Below, in pieces: positions 1 to 11,425 of a DNA stretch of 64,000 nt (its first letter is position 1; each line of letters opens with the position of its first letter). The stretch is from contig CM054061.1 in the NCBI GenBank assembly GCA_028641055.1, positions 30,429,523-30,493,522 on the forward strand, given 5' to 3'. The DNA is from Alopecurus myosuroides (taxonomy: Eukaryota; Streptophyta; Magnoliopsida; Poales; Poaceae). A program made the translations under genes and the position numbers. Below the pieces are notes generated by a model. The model saw only the letters and a list, made by a program, of their open reading frames with translations. It did not search any database and had not been told where the DNA came from.

Positions 1-869
1 TTATACAGCAAGAAAACATTAGAGTACTCATATAATACTACTAAAACTAACAGCTCTGATAAGAGATGCATGCAAAACAGGAGCTTAATAAATGCAACAG
101 CCATACATACACTAAGAATACAACACATTCTCATGAAAAAGCGGAGCGTGTCACTCTCCAATAAAATAATGCTGGGTTCAAACCAAGCTTATATGAAAAT
201 AAAAAAAAAACTCAAAACAAAAATAAAAGACGCTCCAAGTAAAGCACATAAGGTGTGACCGAATAAAAATATAGTTTCACTAGAAGTGACCTGATAATTT
301 GTTGATGAAGAAGGGGATGCCTTGGGCATCCCCAAGCTTAGACGCTTGAGTATTCTTGGAATTTGCTGGGATGTACCACCGGGGCATCCCCAAGCTTAGG
401 CTTTTCACTCTTCTTGATCACATCATATCATCCTCTTCTCTTGACCCTTGAAAACTTCCTTCACACCAAAATTCTCACAATCTTCATTAGCAACGTTAGT
501 GCAATCGAAATAATAAATTCACATGGTTCATTTTCAAAACAACCCTAACACTAAAAAACACATTAGCTACTGTAACAACTTATTTTAAAACTCTTTTTCT
601 CAAAATAACATCAAAAGAAAGAGATTAAGATGCAAATGCAATTATTGGCAGAAATCTGTCAAAACAGAACAGCAGGCAGAGATCAATTTTTTCAAACATA
701 TTCTGTTCCTCAAATCAAAGAGTGGTCAACTAATAAAAGTTGCGTATATAGCCCAGGATAAAGCACAAAAAATCTCAGGTCATTTTGACTTTTCTGTGAT
801 TTTATACGTAATTAACAGTGGACAGCAGAAATCTGTTTCCTGAGGGGTTGCTAAGGAAATAGAAAACAC
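1..869. other. Retrotransposon internal sequence without recognisable gene
   Basis: AT-rich internal DNA of the antisense element. The only structure I see is a repeated block GGCATCCCCAAGCTTAG (about 327-343 and 383-399), preceded at 314 by GGGGATGCCTT, which can pair with GGCATCCCC to form a short hairpin. No protein-coding signal is convincing. Confidence 0.5.
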
Positions 870-2254
870 CTAGGTGAAAGCACACAAATGAAAACAAAGG
901 AAAACTGAATGAAAACAGAGAAATAAAACGGGTTGTCTCCCGGTAGCGCTTTTCTTTAACGCCTTTCTGCTAGGCATAGAAAGCAAGAAAATGCTCACGT
1001 AAGAAATATGAGTTAAGCAAAAGAGAGCATTAAGAAGAAAGTATAAAACGAATTTAAGTCTAACACACTTCCTATGCATAGGAATCTTGTAAAGAAATAA
1101 ATTAAAGAAGCTCAAAATAGAAATCATGGGAAGGTAGAACAAGAGCAACTTCAAAACTTTCAACAAAAAAAGAGGTGTTTTAGTAACATGAAAATTCCTA
1201 CAACCATATTTTCCTCTCTCATAATAATTTCTAGTAGCATCATGATCAAACTCAACAACATAATTATCACATAAAACATGTTTTTCATGGTATGAAAGCA
1301 CATAATTCATATCAAGCTCAAAAAGGGACCAAAATTTAAAAACAACTCCTCTTTTTCCCCACTTTTAGCAATAGAAAAACAAGATAATTGATCACTCATA
1401 AAAGTTATAGGACACACTATAGAAATCATATTTTCAGTAGCATTATGATTTATAACATCAAGTAACATAGGACCATCATCAAGAGCATTATCATATAAAT
1501 TTTCTAAACAAACTTTGTCATTATCATGCATATCAATAGTTGGGAAAAATAGAGGATTCTCATAGGATTTATCAAAGTAGCATGGATTATCATATATAAC
1601 AGTAGCAATATTATTCTCACAAGTTTCATTCATAGTAGTATCAAGGTCACAAGTATAGCAAGTATCAACCTCATCAAAAAGAGATATTTCAAAAGAATCA
1701 ATAGGATCATCACAATTATGAGTTAAAGAGTTACTATCATTAGGAGGTAGACATGGGTTCCATTCTTCCTCCTCTTGATCATCACTCTCCTCCTCTTTTT
1801 CATCCAATGAGCTTCCAGATTTAACAATTTCTTCTTCCATAGGCTCCTGCAAGGCATTAGTCTCTTCCTTAAGTTGAGAGCATGTATTAAGATATTCCAT
1901 TCTGTAGTAATTACAATCCTTGTAATTATCCAAGAAATATTCAAGTATATCATAAATTTCATATTTATAAGGTGCATCATCAATACTTTCAAGAAAATAG
2001 GCAATTTCGAATGCACCCTTCAAAGAAATAAATTCTTCAATTTGTTCCACATCATATAATTCATAATTTTCCTTAACATAAGAAGACATAGTAAAATTAT
2101 CATTATACTCACATTGAAAAGGGAGGTGTTTATACCTCCAACAGCAACAATATTTATCAAAGCAATAAGTAACATTATAAGTAGAGCACACGTTTTTAGC
2201 ATAGTCATGCAATTTATGAACTTGCTCCCATAAGTGTATCCCTTTTTGTGACAA
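870..2254 (-). CDS. Retrotransposon internal-domain ORFs of unknown function
   Basis: I do not recognise this protein. The main frame is 1307-2254 (315 codons), followed by a second short frame at 870-1310. The product is rich in Cys, Tyr, Asn and Asp in its N-terminal 100 residues. It has a very acidic middle (runs such as EEESDDQEEEE around residues 150-165) and an Asp/Asn-rich C-terminal half. No CCHC knuckle, protease DTG/DSG or polymerase motif is present. It lies about 0.3 kb inside the PBS, where gag would be expected, so it may be a family-specific or degenerated internal protein of a non-autonomous element. A further short frame at 2020-2343 overlaps the start. Expression and function are unknown. 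Confidence 0.35.
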
Positions 2255-2560
2255 GCGGTGTTCCTTATAATGTTTTTTTGTTCATCTGTGAACCCACTTT
2301 TCCTATAAGATCTAGTTTCAAAGACATCAAACATTGATAGCAAGCATAATAAAGGAAAAATACCAACTAGAATAAGAACTAATTTTTTTATTATGCTTCA
2401 CTTCAAAATACTTGAGTTGCTTTCTATGCTATAAAGTAAACTAATTATTTTGTGTTTTTAATAAAGAGAGGTAAAACAAGACAAAAAATAAAAACAGGAC
2501 AATAAACAAAATAAAAAGGTTGAGAGTGAGAGACTCCCCTTGCCAGAAGACTTCTTCCTT

Positions 2561-2576
2561 CCCGGCAACGGCGCCA
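2561..2576 (-). other. Primer-binding site of the antisense retrotransposon
   Basis: Minus-strand TGGCGCCGTTGCCGGG lies ten bases inside the LTR end at 2587. This is the usual spacing and sequence of the tRNA primer site of this LTR family. The sense relatives carry diverged versions at 4814-4831 and 9854-9870. Confidence 0.75.
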
Positions 2577-2586
2577 GAAAAATCCT

Positions 2587-4162
2587 TGATGCTTGCGTTG
2601 GGAACCCCAAGAGGAGGGTGTGATGAGCACAGCGGTAGGAGTTTTCCCCTTAGTTAAGAACCAGGGTTATCAATCCAGTAGGAGAAAGAGGACCTACAGA
2701 AGGTTGATGTCACTGACGATGGTGCTGGCGCTTCACCGGTGTCAGCAACAACGTGAACGTGCACACAACACAAAAAAAAAATTTGCCCCAACGTTACAGT
2801 GAGGTTGTCAATCTCACCGGTCTTGCTGAAAACAAAGATTAGATGTATAGTGTGGAAAACAGTGTATTCTTGCAGGAAGTAAAGAGAGCAGGAAATTGTT
2901 GTGGTTTGTTTAACAGTGTGGAAAATGGACCGGGATTCACAGATTCACTAGTGGTGTCTCTCCATAAAAATAACATGCTGGGTGAACAAATTACAGCTGG
3001 GCAATTGACAAATAAAGGTGGCACCGTAGTGCACATTATAACATGATGACTACTATGATATTTAATGCGGGCATTACAACAAAATACATAGACCGAAATC
3101 CATCTGCATGTATGACTAATAATCCACCCTCAGGTTATCATATGAACCCCCCTTAGGTATTAAGTTGCAAGCAACAAATAACTACATTAAACAAAGTGTG
3201 TAATGTAAGCAATGATTGTACACACGGGCACTCTCACCGCTGTTTTCTCCCTAGTGGAAACATCACATCCTCCCCCGTCACGTTTTTGTCACTCGAGCAT
3301 AGGCGAAAAAGAGGCATGAACCCACTATCTAGCATAAATACTCCTTCTTGGAGTCACTAGCAACTACTTGGCCAGAGCAACCACTAGCAACGGAAAGCAT
3401 GGAACATCACAAATAATATATGCAATAAAGACTATAATAAACTTGTCATAAGGTCAATATTCATCGGATCCTAGCAAACAAAACACATAGAATTACATAA
3501 TATCAATCTCGATCATGATAGGCAGCTCACGAGATCTAAACATGGAGGCATATGATGAGGAGACAACCATCTAGCTAATGTTATGGACCCATAGCCCAGG
3601 GATGAACTACTCATGAATCACTCCGGAGGCAGAGATGGTGATGTAGAAGCCTCCGGTGATGATTTCTTCTTCGGCAGGGTGCCCGGAGACAGCTCCAGAA
3701 CACCCTGATCTAGGGTTGACGACGACGGAGGCTGCGGAATTTTTCGGGGATTTTCGGTCAGGTGCTTAGGGTTTTCCATCCGGGGGGAATAAATAGGCAA
3801 AAGGGCGGAGGCGGTGGAGGCCAGGGGGGCCACACCCATAGCTGGTGCGACAAGGGTGGAGGCCGCGCCATCCTATGGTGTGCCCCCCTGGTGCCCATCT
3901 TCGACTCCTCTTCGGTATTCTGGATGCTTCCAGGGGAAATAGGCATTTTGGGCTTTGTGGGGTCCAATTCCGAGAATGTTTCCAGAAAAAGTTTTCTGGA
4001 ACCAAAAACAGCAGAAAATAGGGAACTGGCACTTGGCATCTTGTTAATAGGTTAGTCCCGGAAAACGTATAAAAATGCTATAAATAAGGGAGAAAACATG
4101 TAGGAATTGGCATAATATGGTCATGGAGCATCAGAAATTATAGATACGTTGAAGATATATCA
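2587..4162 (-). repeat. 5' LTR of the antisense element (1576 bp)
   Basis: On the minus strand it opens TGATATATCTTCAACGTATC at 4162 and closes GCATCA at 2587, giving TG...CA ends. Its 3' half is repeated in sense orientation at 4163-4804, 8195-9842 and 9905-10862 + 22633-22792, with shared blocks such as GGAGAGACACCACTAGTGAA and the CCTCTTGGGGTTCCCAACG terminus. A TATA-like stretch is not evident. Small ORFs in it are not conserved between the four copies. Confidence 0.85.
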
Positions 4163-4831
4163 ACAAGCATTGCTTACATTACACACATTGTTTAATGCAG
4201 TTATATGTTGCTTGCAACTTAATACCTAAGGGGGTTCGGATGATAACCTGAGGGTGGATTACTAGTTATAGATGCAAATGGATTTCGGTCTATGTATTTT
4301 GTTGTAATGCCCGCACTAAATGTCATAGTAGGCATCATGTTATAATGTGCACTACGGTGCAACCTCTATTTGTCAATTGGCTAGCTGTAATTTGTTCACC
4401 CATCATGTTATCTTTATGGAGAGACACCACTAGTGAACCTATAAACCCCGGTCCATTTTCCACCCTGTTAAAAAAACCACGACAATTTCCTGTTGTCTTT
4501 ACTTACTGCAAGCATACACCATTTTCCATACTATACGTCTAATCTTTGTTTTCAGCAAGACCGGTGAGATTGACAACCTCACTGTGCCGTTTGGACCAAG
4601 TATTTTGGTTGTGTTGTGTGCAGCTTCCACGTTGTTGCTGACACGGGTGAGGCGCCATTACCACCGTCAGTGGCATCAACCTTCCCGAGATCCTCTTCCT
4701 CCTACTGGATTGATAACCTTGGTTCTTAACTGAGGGGAATTATTCCCGCTTCCTCATCACACCCTCCTCTTGGGGTTTCCAACACACCATCCAGGTGGGC
4801 ATCAAAGAATTTATGGCGCAGTTGTCGGGGA
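4163..4831 (+). repeat. 3' part of a sense LTR plus primer-binding site
   Basis: This aligns with the last ~630 bases of the LTR family (compare 9220-9842 and the reverse complement of 2587-3220). It ends at CATCA (4804) and is followed by a mutated primer site TGGCGCAGTTGTCGGGGA at 4814-4831. Its missing 5' part was displaced when the antisense element inserted at 4162/4163. Downstream internal domain is almost absent, because CACTA sequence begins within about 100-150 bases. Confidence 0.75.
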
Positions 4832-5134
4832 CTTAATCATAATCAAGAAGCCTCCTCGTCAAGGCACCATCAAAGAGCATCAACAGTCCACATGAGCATC
4901 AAGGGCCATTGATCTCTCCTGCTGGCAGTCCACATGAGTAGGGCCACACCTACTTGAGGGGGGGGGGGCAGCGCGAGTCCAGCATCTCGATATCCCCCGC
5001 ATGAGGAAGCGCCCGTTAAGCGGAACGGTTCTCCGACTAGGAAGAGACCCAGAATAGAGAGAGCACTGCCACCTCTTCAGAAGTTACCTTGTGAAAGACC
5101 TGACGAGGGAAACAGGGCCATCTCTCGTTCCGAG

Positions 5135-6802
5135 GTGGCTGCCCATTTTGTTAAGAAAGTGCCAGACATACCTTTTGAGAAGACGCTAGATCTGGTGAAA
5201 GTTGTGCATACCGTTGAGAACCTATATAACCCTCCACCATCACCGCGATCATACTATAGGCGTTCTATTGAGAAGTCATATGACGAGATGATCCAGGAGG
5301 GAAAAGGGAAGAAACCGGTGGTCCGGGAAGCACAAAAAAGAAACAACAGGTCTAGGGGAAAAAGTTCCCCAACTCGGAGAACAAGCCGGTTAATCGGTTT
5401 CCCCTCTCAAGGTGTTTTACGAGAAGGTCGTTCAAAGTAGTTATCAACAACAAACAACAGATATCAATTACGCCATCGCTGAAGTAGCATACCAATATGA
5501 AAAAGGGGAAATTTTGGTCGAGAATGTCTCCATCCTTGTCTCAATCCTACCAACCAAAATGTGCAATTTGCATAAGTGGTACTTGGGTAGGGCAAAGGAA
5601 GGGTACGCGGCTAGGATGGTGGCATTTAAGGAGGAGCACTACGCCCAAGATTATGTTGTGAGCATTGATTTCGAGGATCTTTTTGTGTTATACAATCTCC
5701 GGGCACTTGACAAATCGTTGCTCACTTGCTATTGTCTGTAAGTGATTTATTTATGTAATTTTAGAAGGATTTAGCTGAGTTTGTTAATTTTCTGTAATTA
5801 TCCTCAATTTAATCTTGTTTGCGCTATATTATGCAGATTGAAGATGATCGAATGCAAAAGGAATGAAATCAATGACATTGGGTTCATTGACGCGGATACA
5901 ATGCAAGAAACCATAAAGAATCCCCTGTATAACAAGGATACACTGGAGACTTTGCTAAGGTTTTTGAAGCGACAACGTGACAGAAAACAAATACTTTTGC
6001 CTTATAACTACAAGTGAGTGTTACTGCCTTCGAACACATTCTATTTTTCCTTATAACTAATGAGTTATATCTATGACACTGCATATTTAAACGTGTGCAA
6101 CTTCCACTTCATCATTATCGTCATTAAAATACACAATGGACATATTGATGTCTACGACTCAATGACCAAACCGCCTATAGATTACAAGCACTGTTTTGAT
6201 ATGCTCCAAGGGTAATTTTATTTAATTCTTATCGGCTTTTTTGTTAATTTCCTGATGTCAACAAATTAATAATTCTTTTATTCAATTTTTTGTCGTGCAA
6301 CATATGGGAAACGTTCATCAAGGAAGATCCGGAAGGTGGATGGCCGGTGAAGCTGATATGGAAAGGGAAAGTAAGTACTACTACCTAGGTCCACACACCA
6401 TTATCATACTTGATTATTGTTTGATTGAATTGTATTCTTGCACAAAAATGCGATCAACAACCAAATGGGACTAATATATGTGCTTACTATGTTTGTGAGA
6501 ACATTCACAAGATTGTCTCAGAGAGAATAAATAATAATAGAAATAAGGAGGTATGTAAACAATATTTACAAATTTATTTTGTTACCATCAGTTCTGCTAA
6601 GTTTCAGTCGCAGTTGTTTTATTATGATTTGATAGTTTACGTATGTATTCATTTGTATCTCTCTCATTCTTTTAGAGTTGGCAAGAAAGCGGGAGAAGCT
6701 CCCCCTCGAGCGCCGCTTCCAAGCAATTTGCGAGGAAATGGCGGGATTTTCCTGCAAGACGTCATAGCTCCTTTCAGAGAGTACTACCATGCATCGTAGT
6801 GT
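5135..6802 (+). pseudogene. CACTA-encoded protein C-terminus with Ulp1-like cysteine protease exons
   Basis: Frames at 5135-5440 and 5412-5741 overlap out of phase, so a frameshift lies near 5410. They contain the segment LPTKMCNLHKWYLG, typical of CACTA proteins just ahead of the protease. A GT-AG intron (donor after 5738, acceptor before 5837) leads to the exon at 5837-6014. Next comes an exon near 6085-6210 with NFHFIIIV (candidate catalytic His) and VYDS (candidate Asp). An exon near 6302-6369 contains KEDPEGGWPVKLIW, and an exon near 6430-6549 contains PNGTNICAYYVCE (candidate catalytic Cys). The last exon near 6675-6802 is split between two frames. The His-Asp-Cys triad of the C48/Ulp1 fold is therefore still readable, but the frameshifts and missing transposase part make it a pseudogene. 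In intact elements this domain is fused to or encoded beside the transposase; its role there is not settled. Confidence 0.6.
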
Positions 6803-6984
6803 ATGTCTCAATGTAATAGTGAGCTAGCTACAAATAATATTACATATATAGTATGCCTCGGAGAGTACAACTATGAAACACTACTTAATTTGCGATCTCA
6901 TGTAATTAATTACATGTGTTATATATATGCACCAAGGTCGTGAGCATCAACGCGATCCACGTACGATGAAAAGGTCCGATATGG

Positions 6985-7065
6985 CCCCTCCTAAACCTTT
7001 CCTAAACCGCAAACCCCTCCTAAACCCTAAACCCCTCAGTTTCAAAAAAAACCCTAAACCCCTCG
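6985..7065 (+). repeat. Degenerate telomere-like CCCTAAA motifs
   Basis: At least five copies of CCTAAAC or CCCTAAACCCC occur in about 80 bases within the CACTA 3' untranslated region. They are irregularly spaced, so this is not a telomere. It is a simple-sequence stretch resembling the plant telomere unit. Confidence 0.5.
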
Positions 7066-7238
7066 TTCCAGCCCCGCGGGCTCCCCTAAGGCCACGTGGG
7101 GGCACCGTCAATACCGGTTCGTAAGGAACCGGTACTAAAGGTTGGACTACCTTTAGTGCCGATTAATTAGTATTGATTGTCCAACCGGTACTAGAAGCCC
7201 TCTGGAACCGGTGCTGATAGCCTGTTTTCCACTAGTGA

Positions 7239-8194
7239 TTGTAACCTACACATATTTCTCTTTTAGTGAGTTATATCAGCACGTAGAATCTCGCCACTGC
7301 TGTGAGATCAGAAGTTGGGTAAATATTATGCAACCTCAGCATCAAAATATCCCACATCTTCCCCCACGATCTACCATCGGTGCACGACACCAGAGGAGAG
7401 CAGGAGGCGAGCAGGTGCATATGGTGACTGTCAAAGAGGTTAGAGAGATATATATGGATAGAGAGAGGGAGAGGGAGGGAAAAATAGAGGAACGGAGGAA
7501 ACGAAACATCACGATTGATTTCCATGTACGAGCGATATGTCCTCAAATTTTATTGATTTTTCACATGCAGGATACCGATACTTCAAGAACTGCATATGTG
7601 TGCAAAAAAGTAGTGGGATCCGTGGAAATTTGATGTTCGTCCATGATCATTACAAGTGATGTTATTTTACACAAAGTGCACATGTCACACACTTCATGAA
7701 CTTGTTATTGAACCATCTAGTAGATATAATACATGTTTGACCATAAAATACAATAATACAAACACATCGAATGAGAAATGAAAGGATCGAGATGTTGACT
7801 AGAGGGAGGGTGTGAACAGACAACTACAAATTTTAATTTTCAATTTAATTATTTACCATATATAGCTTATCTAGATTATGCAACTAGGTGAACGATCATA
7901 TATGATTTAGCTAGATAACACTAGAAATAAAAATGAAAGCAAGTAAGCTAGTAACAAGAACTAAAGTTAAGTTAAGAGATAACCAAAAAGTGATACAGAA
8001 ATTTATCCTAAATTTCACTTCCTAATGGAAACTAGTCTCTGTTGGAGCAGTCCATGTCACCAAAGTAAATACCGATTAGCCGTCAAATGGCACACCGTAT
8101 CTCCTTCGTGTCCTTCCACCAGTGTGAAGAGGCATGGACCACTATGATGACCTTGAGGTCGATCGAAAACTAAAACCTTTATAAGGATGAGTCA
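7239..8194. other. Non-coding stretch between CACTA end and LTR
   Basis: An open frame at 7211-7633 starts inside the CACTA terminus and has an Arg/Glu-rich low-complexity middle (GAGAGAGAGGGAGAGGGA-type DNA around 7455-7485). I do not regard it as a gene. The remainder is AT-rich with no recognised repeat, gene or RNA. Confidence 0.4.
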
Positions 8195-9842
8195 TGATAC
8201 GTTGCAAACGCATCTATATTTTTTTATGCTCCATGCTTGTTTTCTACCCAATACCTTTTGCTTTCCACATGTTTTCTTCCGCTTTCCTTCATTTTCCGGA
8301 TATTTTCACACACTAACCTATTAACAAGATGCCCTAGGCCAATTGATATTTTCTGTTGTTTTAAAGTTCTTAAGGAAATGTTTTCGGAAAGGGCTGAAAA
8401 TCCTCGGAGATCATTTTTTACCCGAAACGGAGGAGAAGTCGAAATATGAGCCTGAGGGGGAGCTTGGGGGCACCAGGAGAGTGCCAGCAGAAGACCCTCC
8501 CTTGGCCACGCCTGGTGGGCCCGTGACGGCCCTGGCCACCGCCTCTTGTCGCCTCTTTTCCCATAAATTACCTTCAACACTAAAAATCACGGGGACGGAG
8601 TTATTTTCCACGAAACATACATAGAGGCACGGTCACCTTGAAAGTCCAATCTAGGGCTTCTCGAGTCCTGCTCTGGCACCGTGCCAGAGAGGGGGCTCAT
8701 TGTCGTAGGCCTCTAAATCGCCATGGTCGCCTCCGGACAGATGTGTGAGTAATTCATCTCGGGACTACGGGTCCATTGCAGTAGCTAGATGGTTGTTCTC
8801 TCCCTTATGCCTCAATGTTTAGATTCTCATGAGCTGCCTCACATGATCGAGACCAATGTTATGTAATTGTTCATGTTGTGTTTGCTGGGATCTCATGATC
8901 CATGAGATTATGATTCTTTTGTTCATGTCAACCTGAGATGCTTCAATTATATTCATAGAGAGTTTTAATCCTTTCTTGCAGTGCTCTCTGATGTTTATGA
9001 TTACCTTGGCCCTCTAGTTGTTTCCACCTCCAAGAGAGGGTTTATATGCTAGATAGTTGGTGTGTTCCTCCTTATTCCCTACGCTTGAGTGATAGAAACA
9101 TGCGGGGGGAAGATGTATTGTTGCCACTAGGGAGAAAACAATGGTGCTCTTGTTTATGGACGAGGACCACTACTTACATTTCGTATTGTCTGTAATGCTT
9201 TTTTCTGTTGCACACAAAGCAATCACTTTGGTGCTGCAACTTAATACTAGAGATATTTCTTGGATAGCTTTCTTCAGATGGACTTTTAGATATGGATGCA
9301 TGCTGGATAGCGGTCCATATGCCTTGACGTAATTCCTACAATGTTAGAACTCGTGAACTATATCTTGCCACAATAGCATTTTTATACATTCATGCTTTTC
9401 CAATTTCCCAAATTTAATTTGTTTACCCATCATGTCTGTTTTCTTTGGAGAGACACCACTAGTGAACCTATGCCCCCCTTCCTATTTTCCTCATATTTGC
9501 AACCTTCTTTAAAAGAATTTTCATCATTGTTTCCTCGTTGTCCCGTTTTTACTTTTATTACTCTACAAGACTCTATACGTTTAGTTCTCCTGTTTCCAAC
9601 AAGACCGGAAGATTGACAACCTTCTTGAAAGTTGGGACAAGAGACAGTTTGTGTTTGTGTGCAGGTTCCATGCTTGGTCAACATCGATATATGGCGTCGT
9701 TGATACAAATAAACTTCTACAATACTACGAAGTCCTACTAGTTCGACAACCCCGGTTCCTTAATTTGGGTGAAAGTTTCTCATAGACTACATCATACCTT
9801 CCGCTTGGGGTCTCCCAACGAGTTGTGATCACGTCAGCATCA
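8195..9842 (+). repeat. Complete sense LTR (1648 bp) with TG...CA ends
   Basis: It starts TGATACGTTGCAAACGCATC and ends CAGCATCA. It matches the antisense LTR at 2587-4162 along its length. A diverged primer-binding site (TGGCGCTATTGCTAGTG) follows at 9854-9870, so this is a 5' LTR rather than a solo LTR. The five bases before it are AGTCA (8190-8194). Confidence 0.8.
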
Positions 9843-9904
9843 AGTACTTTTTCTGGCGCTATTGCTAGTGACTACTAGCTTGCTTCAAGGGAAATCATCA
9901 CGGG
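9843..9904 (+). other. Remnant leader with primer-binding site
   Basis: Only about 60 bases of internal sequence survive between the complete LTR and the next, 5'-truncated LTR copy. The diverged primer site is at 9854-9870. Loss of the whole internal region and the first ~520 bases of the second LTR indicates an internal deletion. Confidence 0.6.
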
Positions 9905-10862
9905 AGGGCTCTTTATCACCATGCCTGCCTCCGGAGTGATGCATGAGTAGTTCATCATTGGACTACGGGTCCATAGTAGTATCTAGATGGTTGTCTTCTC
10001 CTATTTTGTTCCATCATGTTTAGATCTCGTGAGCTTCCTAACATTATCAAGATCATCTTATTGTAATGCTACCTGTTGTGTTTGATGGGATCCGATGAAT
10101 ATTGAATATTATGTCAAGTTGATTATAGATCTACTATATATATGTTATTTTTGATCTTGCATACTCTTCGTTACTAGTAGATGCTCTGTCCAAGTAGATG
10201 CTTGTGACTCCAAGAGGGGGTATTTATGTTAGATAGTGGGTTCATGCCTATAGTAATCTGGGAGAGCGACAATAACTTCTAAGATTTGTGGATGTGTTGT
10301 TGCCACTAGGGATAAAACAACAATGCTTTGTCTAAGGATATTGTATTGTTTACATTACGCACTTTACTTAATTCAATAACATGTTGCTTGCAACTTAATA
10401 CCAAAAGTTTGTCGGGATGACGTCCTGAGGGTGGATTATTAGTCATAAATGCATTTGGATGACGGTCTATGTATCATGTTGTAATGCACAAATGAATCTC
10501 ATAGTAATTATCGTGTCATGTATATACATTACGGTGCACTCTTTATTTTGTCAATTGTCCATGTGTAGTTTGTTCACACAACATCTTATTTATCTGTTAT
10601 GGAGAGACACCACTAGTGAACTGGGGACCCTGGTCCATTCTTTTACACTGATAATACAACCTACTGCAAACACTTTTCTTTTTCACGGGAAACACTGTTC
10701 TCATTTCATTCAATGCAAACAAACATCATTTTCCACACTATACGTCTAATCCTTTTTTTTCAGCAAGACCGTTGAGATTGACAACCTCACTGCTTCGTTG
10801 GGCAAAGTATCTTGGTTGTGTTTGTGCAGATTGCATGTTGCTGCTGATCCTGGCATTGCGCC
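9905..10862 (+). repeat. 5'-truncated LTR, left segment (continues at 22633)
   Basis: It corresponds to LTR positions from about 8700 of the complete copy onward, with the shared block GACTACGGGTCCAT and later GGAGAGACACCACTAGTGAA. The alignment is broken at 10862 by the Gypsy element and resumes at 22633 after one repeat of GCGCC. Confidence 0.75.
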
Positions 10863-11406
10863 TGTCGGATATATACCAATTAGGGGTATATCAGATGGTG
10901 CTCTAAAGTGCCGGATTACCCGGGTGGCCTAAATGGTAATGGATCACGGTCCATTGGGCGGCCCAGTAAGCTGACGCGCGGAAGCCGGATTCTAGAAGAA
11001 CCCGGACCACGGCCCACGTGGTACGGCTTGGAGTAGAATGCGGATTCCTTGTCTTCCAAGTTAGCATATACCGTAATCTTCTAGGTTTCCTATTCTGTAA
11101 GCCCTAACCCGGCTATTATATAAAGCCGGACGGGAGATAAGAAAGATAGACAAGAAACTAGAGGCTAACTCGCCGAGAGGTTGATCCTTGTCGAGTAGCT
11201 AAACCTAAACTCACATTTTACTCTGTATACCTCATGCTTCAGTCCTGATTAGTTAGATTGCAGGAATAGGAGCGCCGCCTAGTTGCGACATACCGAACCT
11301 GGGTAAAATCCTGGTGTCATTGTTCGTCATACAATCACGTCCGCCACCTATCTATCGGTAGTCTCGTGGCACCCCTGTCTATGAATTCTACTGCGATGTC
11401 TCGATA
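10863..11406 (+). repeat. 5' LTR of the Gypsy element
   Basis: It begins TGTCGGATATATACCAATTA and ends TCTCGATA, where the 3' copy ends TCTCGACA. A probable TATA box, CTATTATATAAAGC, lies at about 11112-11125, which would start the genomic transcript in the LTR. Confidence 0.92.
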
Positions 11407-11407
11407 G

Positions 11408-11425
11408 TTGGCGCCCACCGTGGGG
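11408..11425 (+). other. Primer-binding site of the Gypsy element
   Basis: TGGCGCCCACCGTGGGGC follows the 5' LTR after one base and matches the primer site common in grass Tat-type elements. The identity of the tRNA was not determined. Confidence 0.75.

Larger units (their letters stand above)
1..4162 (-). mobile_element. Antisense LTR retrotransposon, 5' portion, truncated by window edge
   Basis: Read on the minus strand this is a 5' LTR (2587-4162), a primer-binding site (2561-2576) and about 2.5 kb of internal domain that leaves the window at base 1. It abuts position 4163, where a sense-oriented LTR of the same family begins in mid-LTR, so this element inserted into that older one. The 5 bases at 4163-4167 (ACAAG) would be one copy of the site duplication; the other lies outside the window. 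No protease, reverse transcriptase or integrase motif is visible in the internal part present. The LTR start and PBS type resemble the large Triticeae Gypsy-type families; this family label is inference. Confidence 0.8.
4850..7238 (+). mobile_element. CACTA (En/Spm-like) transposon, 3' portion
   Basis: The right end reads CCTGTTTTCCACTAGTG and stops at 7238, the reverse complement of a CACTAGTGGAAA terminus. Just inside it are subterminal repeats of the ACCGGTACTA type in both orientations (7103-7210). Upstream lie exons matching the C-terminal, Ulp1-like part of CACTA-encoded proteins. No left terminus is visible; the left edge meets retrotransposon sequence near 4850-4970, around an 11-base G run at 4959. 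The element is therefore a truncated, non-autonomous remnant. The exact left boundary is inference. Confidence 0.75.

Noticed and set aside
7211..7633. 140-codon frame as a host gene
   Set aside because: It begins in the CACTA terminus and contains a purine-repeat low-complexity region; no domain is recognised.
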